The notes below the pieces were generated by a model that was given only the letters and a program-made list of their open reading frames with translations, had not been told where the DNA came from and searched no databases. A stretch of 64,000 bases of DNA from Adineta steineri (Eukaryota > Rotifera > Eurotatoria > Adinetida > Adinetidae): assembly GCA_905250115.1 (NCBI GenBank), contig CAJNOI010000057.1:104492-168491 (forward strand). Reading direction: 5' to 3'. This document shows, piece by piece, positions 32,778 through 44,703 of this stretch. Position 1 is the stretch's first letter; each line of letters starts with the position of its first letter. The position numbers were made by a program, and so were the translations under genes.

Positions 32778-33431
32778 ATAGAATACAGGCGTAAGAATTT
32801 TTGCTTGCATTATTCATCTCTGCGAAAGCTCGATCCATGTTGCGTTTGTAAGTTTCATTGAATAAAAAAATGAAGATGTTTGTTTTTGGAGATATATCCA
32901 AAAAAATGGTTGAAGATCATTAATTGCCACCTTGATAACCTTTTCGGCTTATTCTAATGACTTCATATAGCCTGAAGTGCTACTAGACAGCAGACTGAAT
33001 ATAAGAGAAAAGAAAATAGCTGAGTCCTTCCACTCCCTTTGCATGGTAATAGGAGAATGCCGGATTTCTGAGTTCGTGCATATTTTCGGCAGAGTTTCTT
33101 GTTGTGAAAATCTAGAAGAGGAAGTCGAATTATCATGAAAAATAATCTAATGTACGTATGGTCATCACTTGCTAAGAGAAGTGGGACGAGCTCTAGGTCA
33201 ATGTAGTATTCAACGTCGAAATGAGAATGTGCTGACTAAGAGAGAACTGCGCTTTGTAGCATCTTCACTATTTTCTCTGGTTTGTTTCTGATAGTACGTG
33301 CATTTATTCCGTCAAACTCTGATTATTTTTCTCAACAACCTCTTTTCAGATAATTATTAATTTTCATGGTTTCTTCTATCAACACCTGACTATTGAATCA
33401 TTATTGAAATTAAATCGCAGTCAAATTTGCA
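32778..33431. other. Intergenic, 5' flank of MPPED-like gene
   Basis: Between two plus-strand genes. No supported feature. Confidence 0.4.
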
Positions 33432-34949
33432 ATGCCACGACGTAGTCATGGACAAAAATCCATATCAGTGCCAAAAAATGGCGGTACTGTTTATAATATG
33501 AGCAGTGCTTCTTCAAATGCTTTTTCAGATGCAGCAGTCACTCCGCAGTCGGAAATCGAGTATGATAGTGTATCCGGAGGCAGCAATTCATATCATTATC
33601 ATGATGCGGCTAATGACAATTCGTGCGCAGAAACAATCAGACCCGAAGATAGCTTGATTAAAATTGTGTGCATTTCCGACACGCACAATGGACACAAGAA
33701 TGACGAATTCAATAAAAAAATCAGGCAAATGCGTGGTGACATCTTAATCCATGCCGGTGATTTCGGTGAGCAGGGAACGGACAAAGAAGTAAGGAGTATA
33801 GTTAAATGGCTAAAGTCACTAGACAACTTCACATACAAGGTCTTCATTTCCGGTAATATGGATGGTATCGGCTTGGACAAACTCAAACACGACGGCACAG
33901 TACAGATTAGTCAGGCGAGATCTTTGAGCGATGATAACGTGATATATCTAGAGAATAATTCATGCAACGTGCTTGGCATTAATATATATGGCTGTCCATA
34001 TACACCACGGTTTTTTGGTGGGTTCCAATATGATCGATCGTCCGAGGAAGCAAAGAACTTATGGGATATGATCCCAGAAAATTGTGACATTCTGGTTTCG
34101 CATGGACCACCCTATGGTATTCTCGACACAAGCTCTAGAGGTAGGAGATCGAAACATTGGCAGCTGAGTGGGCTTCTTACTTATAGAATCTTCTATAGCG
34201 AGCAATGAATATCTATCATATATGAACAGGCGTAAATACCACCTATAAAATAATGCTATCTATGTTGATCAAAGCTCAATTATGCACGACAGTATGGTGA
34301 AGACGAAAAGCTTCATACATCGAAAAACGAAATGAAGAATAGACATTTTGAAAAACGATCCTTCGGAGATTGCTTATTCCTTTCTTCCTGTGGACAGTCA
34401 AAGGCAAACACTTATTTACTAGCAAAAGTATTCTTTTCAGCAAAATAATAAGTATCTGTGTAGGAAAACCAAAGATAAGTCTAAACTTACTATGTCGATG
34501 AAATGCTTTTATCTTTTCGAATGATTTTATATATATAAAACTATTAATTTTTTTAAAAGAACTTTCTATCTTCGATTCAATTAGGGGAAAATGTTGGGTG
34601 CAATGATTTACTCAAAGCAATTCAACAAAAACCATTTCTGAAAGCGGTCATATTCGGTCACGTTCATTATTCGCATGGAGCTGCTGCAAATGATAACATA
34701 TTATTTATCAACGCGGCACAATATAATGGTATCTATCACGGTGATGATTCCAATCAGCCATATACATTCTGGATGCGGGGTGATAACAAATTGATTCGTT
34801 ATGTCAGTTCGATGCCAAATGAAATACGCACAACCTTAAACAACTCTCCGGCAAGTAGCACAAATGAATCGAATTCACGCACTCTCCTTCACAAACACGG
34901 AAATAACAAGAAAATTAAAGCTGCTTCATGCTCTTGCTTTTGCTCCTGA
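33432..34949 (+). CDS. MPPED1/2-like metallophosphoesterase, 2 exons
   Basis: Exons 33432-34140 and 34585-34949 join at a split Gly codon, giving 357 aa. A Ser/Asn-rich N-terminus of about 75 residues precedes the calcineurin-like fold: SDTH (Asp83, His85), GD (Asp110 in LIHAGDFGE), GN (141-142), SHGPP (His224) and GHVH (His262, His264). The blocks IYGCPYTPRFFGG and WDMIPENCDILVSHGPP follow vertebrate MPPED1/MPPED2 closely. Known of the family: two-metal phosphodiesterases that act on cyclic nucleotides in vitro. The usual GNHE/GNHD site reads GNMD, so a catalytic His is replaced by Met143 and activity may be weak. The 444-nt intron is long for this locus. The tail is Cys-rich (CSCFCS). Confidence 0.85.
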
Positions 34950-35296
34950 ATATGTTCTCTCAGCAAATGGCTATCATTATTTGTACTGTTTTTCATTTAC
35001 ATACTATCCTGAGGGTGATGGTAGAATTATTAGCTACAATAACGTATTTCATCTATACTATCAAGATATAGTATATGGCTTAAACCTTTTATATATGATT
35101 AGAAAATCACAAGGATCAAATTAAATCGGTTAGAAAACTCGAGAGTGAAGGTGTGAGTACAGCTACCATAACTGTTATATGTCGGTTGAGGATGCAAGAG
35201 TGAGTTTGACTTATAAGATAAAGGAGAAAGATAGAAAAGATCTTTATTTTGCTTGTCTACGACTGTATATATTTCAAGAGAAAAGGTTAGACATCC
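34950..35296. other. 3' flank of MPPED-like gene
   Basis: No supported gene. Leads into the telomere-like repeat zone. Confidence 0.4.
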
Positions 35297-35557
35297 ACAC
35301 CCTCATCTTAACCCTCACCCACACCTATCCACATCCAAGCCCTCACCCACCCTCATCCTCACCCACATCTTCACCCATACCCACACCTTCCTTCATCCAC
35401 CCACATTCAGACCCTCATCCTCACCCCACAACCACACTCACACCCACACCCATCTCACATCCACACCCACACCTTCAAGATGGTGAGTGTGGATCGACAT
35501 GTATTGGTTTTAAAGACAACGCTTCAATCTCTGACTCACACCCACACCTGCACTTAC
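35297..35557. repeat. C-rich telomere-like minisatellite
   Basis: About 175 bp of degenerate CCCACA/CCCTCA units (CCACACCCTCATC, CACCCACACC and so on) from 35297 to 35471, with a second short patch at 35540-35557. The 6-nt period is clear, but no unit is perfectly kept. Confidence 0.75.
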
Positions 35558-35560
35558 ACC

Positions 35561-36310
35561 CGCGAATCCTTTATCCTTGGAAAAAACAACTTAAAAATAG
35601 TTTATCACATTGAATACGTAATAATATTCTACCGAAAGATTCTTCTACCTTATCAATGAAAAAAGACAGATACTTGTTTACTATTGGAACATGATAACAA
35701 TATAAGTTGTCCCTGCCTCTTTTCACTTCGAAAATAATAATCATATGAGGAGCTATTTGTCAACAAAAAATGTTTTAACCATCTTGAGAATGTAGATGTA
35801 GGCGTGAACTTTAGCTGGTACATTCCAACATCCACACCCACCCACCCACACCCACACCCTCCCACGAGCAACTATCCTGCGAGCAACTGGCCGTCTTCCC
35901 ATCTAAATATTGTCCTGACACTTTCCGCGAGTCCCTTATCTTTAGGAAAAAACCCACATACAATTAGTTTATCACCTTGAATACACAATAATATTCTACT
36001 AAAGGATTCTTCTACCTTATCAACGATAAAAAGACAAATACTTGTTTAGCCTTGGAATATGATAACGATGCAAGTTGTCCCCGTCTCTTTTTCACTTCGA
36101 GAGTAATAATGATATGATGAGCTGAGCGTATGCGTGTGAATGTGGGTGTGTGTATGAGTGGGTGGGTGGGTGACGATATGGGTGAGCCTGAATATGAGTG
36201 GATGGGTGAGGGTCTGTGTGGCGGGTATGAGTGCAAGTGGGAGGATGAGCGTGAGTGTGAGTGTGAGTGGATGGGTGTGAGTGTGAGTGGGTGAGTGTGG
36301 GTGTAAGTTG
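35561..36310. repeat. Tandem duplication of a ~366-bp unit
   Basis: Unit 1 starts at about 35561 (CGCGAATCCTTTATCCTTGG) and unit 2 at about 35927 (CGCGAGTCCCTTATCTTTAG). Both then share TTATCAC-TTGAATAC, TAATATTCTAC, GATTCTTCTACCTTATCAA and GTTGTCCC blocks in the same order. Each ends in a telomere-like tract: C-rich at 35828-35864 after unit 1, and G-rich from about 36133 in unit 2. No coding signal. Confidence 0.7.
36133..36303. repeat. G-rich telomere-like minisatellite
   Basis: About 170 bp of GTGAGT/GTGGGT units (GTGGGTGTGTGTATGAGTGG and similar). It is the inverted counterpart of the C-rich array at 35297-35471, so the region 35297-36303 forms a very large loose hairpin. Confidence 0.75.
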
Positions 36311-38209
36311 GTTAAAATCTTTAATGACACCCATCCTCACTCAAACTCGGGAATGAGTGTTTTTCGAATACAGCCATCTGCACTATAAAACCAATTTCTG
36401 TTTCAAACGATTTAATAATCGTGAAGATTATTATAGTGGAGAGAAACCTAAAAATCGCTACTGTAGATAGCTAAGTAAACTTACGATCTTGAGTTTTAGC
36501 TAAAGTAGCGTAAATACATAGTATAAATAACCATAATATCAACAGCAACAAAATAGAAGTATATGACCTAGTATTGTCGTAATCTGCAATAGTTTATTCT
36601 TATCGTTCAGACATATGGTCCCTTCGACCCATACTTTAATTTACATTATCTTTGTTAACTTACCAGTAGGAATGGTTTCAGCACTTTGGGATATAGTTTA
36701 CATAATGTTTCTAAAAAAAACAATTTTTATTATAATTTTGATTGGGTCAGGTTATAACCTGAGAGACGCTAATTAACAAATAAAAACAAAAACAACAAAA
36801 AAAGCTCTCAGATTAATTTTTTTAATTTCGAGCGAGTGTAGTAATAAAGAAAAAGAAGATTATATCCGAACAACTAAAGCTTTCTTTTAGAAAAGGAAAT
36901 TATTCTATACTTGTATTAAAACATAACATGTCCTTGATACAGTTCAAATAACAAATTATCTTAATAAGCGAAAAGATGCAGTGAGTCAATCAGATTAAGA
37001 AAGATCAAGTTTGAGAAGGAAAATATTTGGAATAGCTATTCCAATGTCTGAAACGATATTCGTAAATGAAGTTTATTGATGTTGGATGATATACTATATT
37101 CGTAACTTCTTTCGAGAGGTATGTTGTAGGTTTCGAATTCATAAAGCAATACAAGCTGAAAAACTTGAAGATAATGTTGCACTTATTGGCAATTCTATTT
37201 TCAGTGTAGCGGGTGATTATTTTCAAATGAAATCTATTTCACATAATGTCAATTGGCAAACAATTATAGTCACTCGTCCTGCGAATTACTCGATTGGTAA
37301 AGTTGCATGTGTTGTGATAAAAGTTTATATTCAATAGTACAAAATGTATCTATCATTCTAATGGAAAAAGATGTGAGCAGAAAAGCACATTATGCGGATC
37401 GTATGAAATATATTCTAAGATTTTTTATTGAAACTGATATTTACTGGATGAAGATGAAACGAATTAAAATTTGTTAATTTCTTGAGGGTATGATCGAGAG
37501 TAGAGAAAAGATTAATCCACAGACACACACACAGTTGTACTTGAACGTATTGTAGAAAATCGCTGAACAACAACAAAATCATTTCAAGTATAAGTGATTC
37601 TTTGCTTTTTTTATTCTCTGAAATGATCTTCTATAATTATTTCCTGTAATGACAAAAATTTTGAAATGTTGATAACGATATTAACATTCGTTCTTAGTTA
37701 TAAAAGAGAAAAGAAATAATCAAGTCTGATAAAAATTTTCGAGGAACTCCAAATTAATTGATTTTAGATTAATAGTTAGTTTAAATTCATCTATTGACGA
37801 GAGAAATTCAAAGTCTTGGTAGAAAAACGTTAATGATCATTTCTAAAAATATTAAGTTGCTCAGTGAAGTAAAAAGAATTTAACGATGAATGACATCTAT
37901 TCAACTTTTCATAAAGAAAAACTTCTTTTATAAAATAAAAATAAAAAGATTATTTGGATTTTCTTCCATCTAAAAATAGAAAAATCAATGAAATTATCAT
38001 AGTTCATCTTCTTCAAGGAGACTTAGTTTCAATTTAATATCAATGGATATTAAATTGTTTTCATGATGAAAATCTCTTATCTATTAAAAAAAGCTTTTCT
38101 TTATTCTTTTTCTGCCAACATATCGTTATTGAGTTTGAGTCATTTTCTTTTGTACAAATAAAAACACAATGAAAACAAGCATTCATTTCTTTTCGAAATT
38201 TTTCAACAA
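36311..38209. other. Intergenic 1.9 kb
   Basis: No supported gene. One plus frame at 37086-37337 has locally coding-like composition (KLEDNVALIGNSIFSVAG) but no recognised family or flanking splice partner. It may be a relic. Confidence 0.4.
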
Positions 38210-39662
38210 ATGGCAACAGCAAATATAAGACCAAAATGCTCTATTTGTAACAAAACAAATGCAACATGTCTTTGCTCAGGATGTTCAAAAGATTTTTGTT
38301 TCCAACATTTAACAGAACATCGACAAATTCTTGACAAACAATTAGATGAAATTATCAATGATCATGATCAATTTCGACAAACAATTACTCAACAAAAGCA
38401 AAATCCATTAAGTTCGCCTTTAATTCAACAAATTAATCAATGGGAAACAAATTCAATTGAGAAAATTCGGCAAACCGCATACCAATGTCGAGAAATAGTG
38501 ACGAAATTGACACAAAAATCGATCAGTTATATTGAGAAAAAGTTTATTGAATTATCTGAGAAGTTAAGAAAAATTCGTGAAGAAAATGAGTTTAATGAAA
38601 TTGATTTAAATCATTTTAAACTAAAACTAACACAAATTACAAGAGAATTCATTGAACCATCAAATATGTGTATTCGACTAGATTCGCAAGAATTTATTAA
38701 GAAAATTTCAGTTATTTCATCATCAGGTATGTTTATTGAATTATTTCATTTTGAGCAACGAAAAAATAAGTTTGAACGAAGTTTTTTTTCAAGTTTTTTT
38801 AATTAAAAAGTAAATTTATCTACAAAAATAGTGATGGGTGGGTATGAGGATATGGTATTTGTTCCACACTCACACCCTTCTTGTTAAGCTATTTGATTAA
38901 TATTCTTTCAAACATTTAGACGATTCGAAAAATTCGAACACTGTTGAGTATGAAATCACTGTCGAAACATCAAAGAAACGTGGAGCTGGAACTGGTAAAT
39001 TTATTTTATATTTGTCTTTAAGCAATAGAAATTTTATTGTTGTGATACTAAATAGATGCCAATGTGTTTTTAAGTATCTTTGGTGATAAAAGTAAAGTTG
39101 AACGACGTCAATTAAAAGAATCTATAGATCGTACTAAAAACTTATTTGAATCTGGTGCAACTAATCGTTTTAAAATTTATGCAGCTGATGTTGGAAAGGT
39201 AAGATTGAACGAAGCTCAAGAAAAAGATAATGATCATCTATATATTTCAGATTAAAACAGTTCGAATTGAACATGATGGATGCGGTATCGGAGATGGTTG
39301 GCATGCTGATTCAGTTGAAGTTCATCATGTTTCACGGAATGAAGTCTACACGTAAATAATATTGAAAATTGAATGAAATGAGTTTGATAATTTTTAAATA
39401 TAGATTTCCAGTTGACCGTTGGTTGAATGTTGCAAAAGGTGACGGGAAAATTGCACTTGATCTTGAGCCAGATAGGAAACCAGGACAATTGACATGTAAG
39501 TGGTATTTAAAATACTACGAAGATACATAGAAAAAAATCATACGTTCTGAATTTTGATTAATTGATATTTTAAACATATTTGCAAATAATGATAAACATT
39601 CTAAAGATCAAAAAGAGGAGAATATAGAGCAAAAAAAGACGACAACAGATGATGCAGAATAA
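38210..39662 (+). CDS. B-box-type zinc finger / coiled coil / PLAT domain protein, 6 exons
   Basis: Exons 38210-38726, 38920-38994, 39056-39198, 39251-39351, 39404-39495 and 39607-39662, all in phase, give 327 aa. Residues 10-40 carry a zinc-binding pattern (KCSICNKTNATCLCSGCSKD, then FCFQHLTEHR), like a B-box. Residues 45-170 are coiled coil (LIQQINQWETNSIEKIRQTA). Residues 178-300 form a PLAT/LH2 beta-sandwich: EYEITVETSKKRGAGTDANV, FLSIFGD, IEHDGCGIGDGWHADSVEV and FPVDRWL. The tail is acidic/Lys-rich. Known of the families: B-boxes mediate protein contacts; PLAT domains bind lipids or membrane proteins. Intron 1 contains a telomere-like hairpin. The zinc-finger/coiled-coil part is shared with the pseudogene at 23943. 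The last exon is short and its acceptor (CTAAAG) is the least certain. Confidence 0.8.
38831..38880. repeat. Telomere-like hairpin inside intron 1 of the PLAT gene
   Basis: GTGATGGGTGGGTATGAGG is followed by CCACACTCACACCC, an inverted pair of about 50 bp total. The intron remains spliceable on consensus. Confidence 0.55.
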
Positions 39663-40139
39663 AATTGAATACAAGAGTCCATGAATGTTTAGATCCTGTT
39701 TGCAATTGTTTTTTCATTTTGCATATAATTGAAAACTGGAATTTGCCTGTGTTGATCTTTCATCACGATTATCGAATATATTTCATGTACATATAATCAT
39801 TTATAATATGCCCTTCATGATTCTCGGCTATCCTATATTTAGATTTCACAGTTATTACTTTTTTGTTTTTATTTTAGAACGCATATGATCGAGGAACAAT
39901 AATGTAAGCAAAATGCTTGGCTTCATTAAATATTTTATTGGATTACTTAATTTTTTATTATTCATTTGTCTTTTGGAAAGAACTAATAAAAGATTCGATT
40001 TAATTAGATTTAACTCTATTATCATTCATTTTTTCTAACCGAAGTTGTACTTATCACATTTTATGATGATCGAATTATGTAAGGAGAATAGTTTCAATAA
40101 GACAAAGAGCGATTCATTTCTTCGGTCACAAAAAAAATA

Positions 40140-40199
40140 GGGTGTGGATATAGTTTACTATACACTCTTCACGTCCACTCACACTCACACCCACACCCA
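40140..40199. repeat. Telomere-like G/C-strand hairpin
   Basis: AGGGTGTGGATATAG is followed by CACTCACACTCACACCCACA, an inverted pair. Confidence 0.55.
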
Positions 40200-40204
40200 A
40201 ATTC

Positions 40205-40270
40205 TCTTTGTAATTTACAAAAAAACTATAAGAATATTACAATTACTAAATATTAATATCATCTTGAGCG
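40205..40270. repeat. Dispersed repeat, copy B
   Basis: Matches 24985-25046 over its whole length (shared core ACTAAATATTAATATCAT). A CCGGCACCC block follows at about 40304, as it does downstream of copy A. Confidence 0.55.
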
Positions 40271-40649
40271 TGTAAGGTGCCAACAATCGATTTAACATGC
40301 ACACCGGCACCCTTTGTTAAATTACAATCGATCGATTTCAGATCTTTCAAATGAAAAAAAATGATTCGACTAGATTTTTATCCATGAAAATAAAATAACG
40401 TTGAGTGATACAATTAATATTAATAATTCAGATTGAAGAGAAGTTTCAGAGTCAGAAAACAAATATATTTCTTATTTGATATGCCACTAAATTTACTTTT
40501 TTTTAAAATAATAAACAATAATAACACTATAAAGACATAAAACCGGTTTGAAGAGTGTATCTAATCAATAAACAGTATACATAAATGACAAAGAATGGAC
40601 AATCAAAAGTAAATTCTCGATCTTATCATTCTAAGAAAAAAAACACAAT

Positions 40650-43600
40650 TTACATTGAACAAGAGATAGGCATAATTGTTAACGGAGGAGATTGAACAAT
40701 TAGTTTATTCGATTTGATTTCGTTAATCATTTGTTGTCGAAATCGAGGCATATCTTCTTGAGTAAGATTAATCAGCCATTGTCGAGCAAGATACTTCGCA
40801 AATTGACATATAAACACGCCACAATCATTTGTATTCTTCTGTTGTGGTACCGATTTCCAATATCCAACTATCCAACTGGCTTGTAGTTTCTTCATGGCGT
40901 ACATATGTTCAACAAAATTATGGATTAAATCTAGACACTTGTCGTTTTTTCCACCTAATGAATCGTAATAACTAATACAATGAGATGAAAAATCGATTGT
41001 CTAGACGAAAAGAAGAATATAAATGAAGAGAAATGAGTTGAAACAAAACTAAAGATCCTTACAACCAAAGTCCAATGATTTTCAAGATGAATCGGAATCA
41101 AAACGATATGATAATTGAAAAAATCAATCGTGTCCATATATCCTGACCAACTACTATGCTCTGGTTTATCGTTTTTTAATTTCTCATAAAAAAAGGAGTT
41201 AAATGCATAAACACGTGGGTATCCATCATGTCCACTTTCACGTGCCACTAGAGCCAAATAGAAATTAATAATCTAAAATAGAGTTTTAGTTTAAGAAGTA
41301 TCGTTTAAAAATTAATGACTTACTTCATCATTAAGCCAATTACTACCATTAAGTGTGTGGATATTTTTCTGTATGATAAATTGATCAGTATTGGATTCGA
41401 AGGATTCACGCTCATCGCTAATGGATTCATGTAATTGTTTTTCATTAGTGACAGACTCGCCATTTTTTTCATCGATTTTATTATCAGTCGATGCTAAAAT
41501 AACAGATACATTCAAATCTATTCTTATTTTTTGTTAGATATAGCTCTTGTGAATACATATCAATGAAATAAATTAGAAATTAATCGTTAAAGCTTACGTT
41601 CTTGTATAGTATTAGAAAGTGTCGTGGCAGAAATATCGACATAACCTCCATTTTCTAACTTGCACATCCAGAAAGCTAATTTGCTTAGATATAATTTTTT
41701 TTTTCGAATAAGGTTCTTATTGATACCATTATCTTCACTTTGATATAATTTCACCATACGAATTGATATACTAAGCAAAATATGAGAAAAGTTTATTAAA
41801 AAACGAATATTAAGAAATGTTAGAATTTACTCTAGTGAACCAGGTTTATCAACCTTCCAGTAAATACATTTTGTGTCCGGATCAAAGTGACATGTCAAGT
41901 TTTTGTCATTGAATTTAATGTAGTCCAGTTTGTTGGCGGTATTTTTTGAAAAGACTTTATTATCAGGGATATCTAACTCTGTGTCCATTGGAAGGATAAT
42001 TTTAGAAGGATGAGGTTTGTTATCATGCGTGAGAACTTCAATGCCAAGATAAACTTCTTCATCTTTTGGAATTTCATCAATCTAAATTCAGAAAATAAAT
42101 AAAAGTATTTCAAATAAAGATCCTACATTCAACTTCATAGGCTTGTGTCTGCGTTTTTCACCTTGAGCACCTTGTAAGCATGCTGAAAGTAGTTCTTTGA
42201 TTTGACGACCGCGTTGTTTTTCTTGTGGACCTATAATTATTTTTGGTGCTTTATATCTAAACTCTATTGGTGTTGCATTGCCACGATAATAAGCGACGTT
42301 CGTTGTAGTACTATTATTTGTAGAATTTGAAGATTTTCTCGATTCTGTTAAATATAAAGATAAAAGTTAGAAAAATATTCATTGAAAAAAAAATTCTGAA
42401 TTTTTTCAATAAGTGAGATCAAATAGTATTGAGAGATATATAAAAATATATTCTCTCGTATTTTACAACTTATAGACGAAAATTTTGCATAAAAAATAAA
42501 CATGAATTGTGAAAGAAATTTCAAATGAATACAAGTATATTTCTACCTTTACGCTTGCGTTTCAATGACTTTCTTGGAATTGAATTTGACAAAATTAAAT
42601 TGTTTGTTGTACCTGTCAAAGAGCAAAATAACAGAGAATTTTTTTCAATTCTAATTTCTTACAGTTTACATTTGATCGTCGCTCGTTTAATTCATTAGTA
42701 CAATTGTCCAATCGAAGTATGTCGTAATCTAGAAAAGAAGTTCAATATTTTGATTCTTGTTTTCAGTCGCTTACTAGAAGCTTTGATTTCGTCTTGAATG
42801 TAAATACGTAGAAGCTCTTGTATATCAGTATCTTCACGACCGAAAATCGTTTCTTTATAATTTGTATCATCTTTCTTCTTGAGATACAAAAGATCATAAT
42901 GACTTTTTCCAATGTAACGAAGGTAAATACACTGTGTCATATTTGGAAGATCCACACCATAAGGGTAAAATGCTGCAGAGACATCACCGCTATCGTCAGT
43001 AACATCAACCACACAAATTATTTTTTTATAGAGTAAAGCCATAGCACGAATTTCAATTTCATCTCCCCAAGTAGTTGACTTTTTGATCCTATCACAATAC
43101 TGATCACAGGTTACATTAGGATTGGCATTACGAATAGCGTCTTTGAGTTCCTTAGATTGATGAATTTGGCCGATTACTGCACTGCGTAGATCATCATTCG
43201 ATATTTCTTCCATACCAAGGGCAAGTCCAACTGACCTGAACAAACATGAACCATCTTTTTCAACGTCTCTTACACAAAATTCATATATCTCTTCGGTTTT
43301 TCTAGGTGTGTTCGTATGCAATATTGGATCATCTAGAAAATAAAAAACATCAAGTTCAGTAAAGAGAAGGAGAGCAGAAATCCTTAGTAAAGGAAAAGAA
43401 ATTACCTAAATCCTGAAACTAACTAGAACCGGGATGGATATTGATCGAGACTAATATCAGTTTCAAAATAAAAGACAGATAAGTATTTTTTGAATGACAC
43501 CTCAAGAGAGATAGTTATTCGTCTGCGGTTTTCTGGATCTTTCTATATAGAAATGTAGATCTTGAGTTGACGAAATCTAATGAACTTCTTACAACATAAT

Positions 43601-44703
43601 TGATTTCAATTTTCATTAAAAGACTAAAAATGAATATGAAGTTAGTTTTAGGTAGAATTCTGGAGTCTCATTTTTTTTTATTATCATTGATTAATTCAAG
43701 CCATTTATATATTTCATAGTTGCTTTTTAAACCTTTCTTTGAATTAGCAAATGAAAAGAAAAAAAACTGATGACTTTAAACTATGTCTTACTTGAACAAT
43801 CAGAAAGCAGCATGTCGCTGTCGATCGACGAATCAACTGGCATGGCCAGTTTTTCTGGTGCCGCGACAATTTCACCAACTTGATCCTGCATTTCCATTCC
43901 GTCGGCAATAGTCTTTTCGGTGTTGAAAACTGGAAAATACAACAAGGAATTATAAGGATAACATGAACAAAATAGTTGTAAACTACATACCAGAACTGTC
44001 AATATTATTGCTTGCCAGTATAGATACTTGTTCAGAATTCATGAATTCTATTAGAAAGAGAAAAGTTTCATAAAAAACAATATTGATTGAATGTTCAACT
44101 TACCCGATTGATTGAAACATTGAATGAATTCCTTCCATCGAGCAGAAAGATAATCATCATTTCTGTCAAAGAGTGTACACTCCCGATTATTCTTATTCAT
44201 TATGGATAGTGGAAAATAGTGTCGACGATCTTTACCAAGAACGATAAAGGTACATCTCGGTTGTTCCCGTGAATCGGTTGCACCATTGATTGTCTTTATT
44301 TCCTTTCTATCTTGATCGAAAATTAGAATACTTAAAAGGAGATTGTATTTATTGGCGAAAACTTGTAAATAATTGAGTTCCATCTGAAAATCTGTAATAT
44401 TTTCGCCGATACTTGAGGATACTTGTGCCATCATAGCACGGACACCTTCACGAACAAAGTCGCGCCCCATATGAAGTAGAATAAAGTCGATGTATTGTAC
44501 AAACGTAAAACCGAAAGGAGGACGACAAAATTTTCCAACCCATAAAGAACTAAAAGAAATAAATGAACAATAACAAGAAGAATCTAACAATAATTAGCTA
44601 ATTACTTTTGTAGTTCACTTGTATTTGTCACCGTCGTAATCCTTTCCACATTTTGATCCATTCGCTCATCACAATCAGTAGAAATTTGTGTCATTTTTGA
44701 CAT
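40650..44703 (-). CDS. OTU cysteine protease fused to a C-terminal Ulp1/SENP (C48) protease, 13 exons
   Basis: Exons 44703-44606, 44549-44104, 44047-43991, 43929-43792, 43332-42775, 42728-42663, 42612-42547, 42344-42127, 42081-41831, 41770-41598, 41517-41324, 41272-41063 and 41000-40650. All are GT-AG and phase-consistent, giving 941 aa. Residues 33-180 look like a degenerate OTU-like fold (VREGVRAMMAQ, ending GKDRRHYFPLSI) without a DGxC motif. Residues 262-400 are an OTU domain: DGSC (Asp273, Cys276), WGDEIEIRAMA at 335-345, and His391 (SHYDLLY). Residues 425-720 are basic and then an unassigned domain. Residues 735-941 are the Ulp1/C48 fold: LNGSNWLNDEIINFYL, catalytic His821 (ENHWTLV), Asp838 (YYDSLGG), Gln879 and Cys885 (TNDCGVF). 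Known: OTU enzymes cleave ubiquitin chains and Ulp1 enzymes cleave SUMO or related modifiers. Joining both in one chain is inferred from the continuous phase. Two adjacent genes is the alternative. Confidence 0.8.

Larger units (their letters stand above)
39663..40649. other. Intergenic between convergent genes, with repeats
   Basis: Contains a telomere-like hairpin (40140-40199) and copy B of the dispersed repeat (40205-40270). No supported gene. Confidence 0.45.

Noticed and set aside
34864-35124. 86-codon plus frame downstream of the phosphoesterase
   Set aside because: It overlaps the 3' coding end of the MPPED-like gene in another frame and has no family match.
35179-36340. Overlapping Pro/His/Thr-rich frames on both strands
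   Set aside because: They are translations of the telomere-like CCCACA/GTGGGT repeats and appear in several frames at once.
37086-37337. 83-codon plus-strand frame with coding-like composition
   Set aside because: No recognised family, no splice partner in phase on either side, and no conserved copy in the window. Mentioned only as a possible relic.
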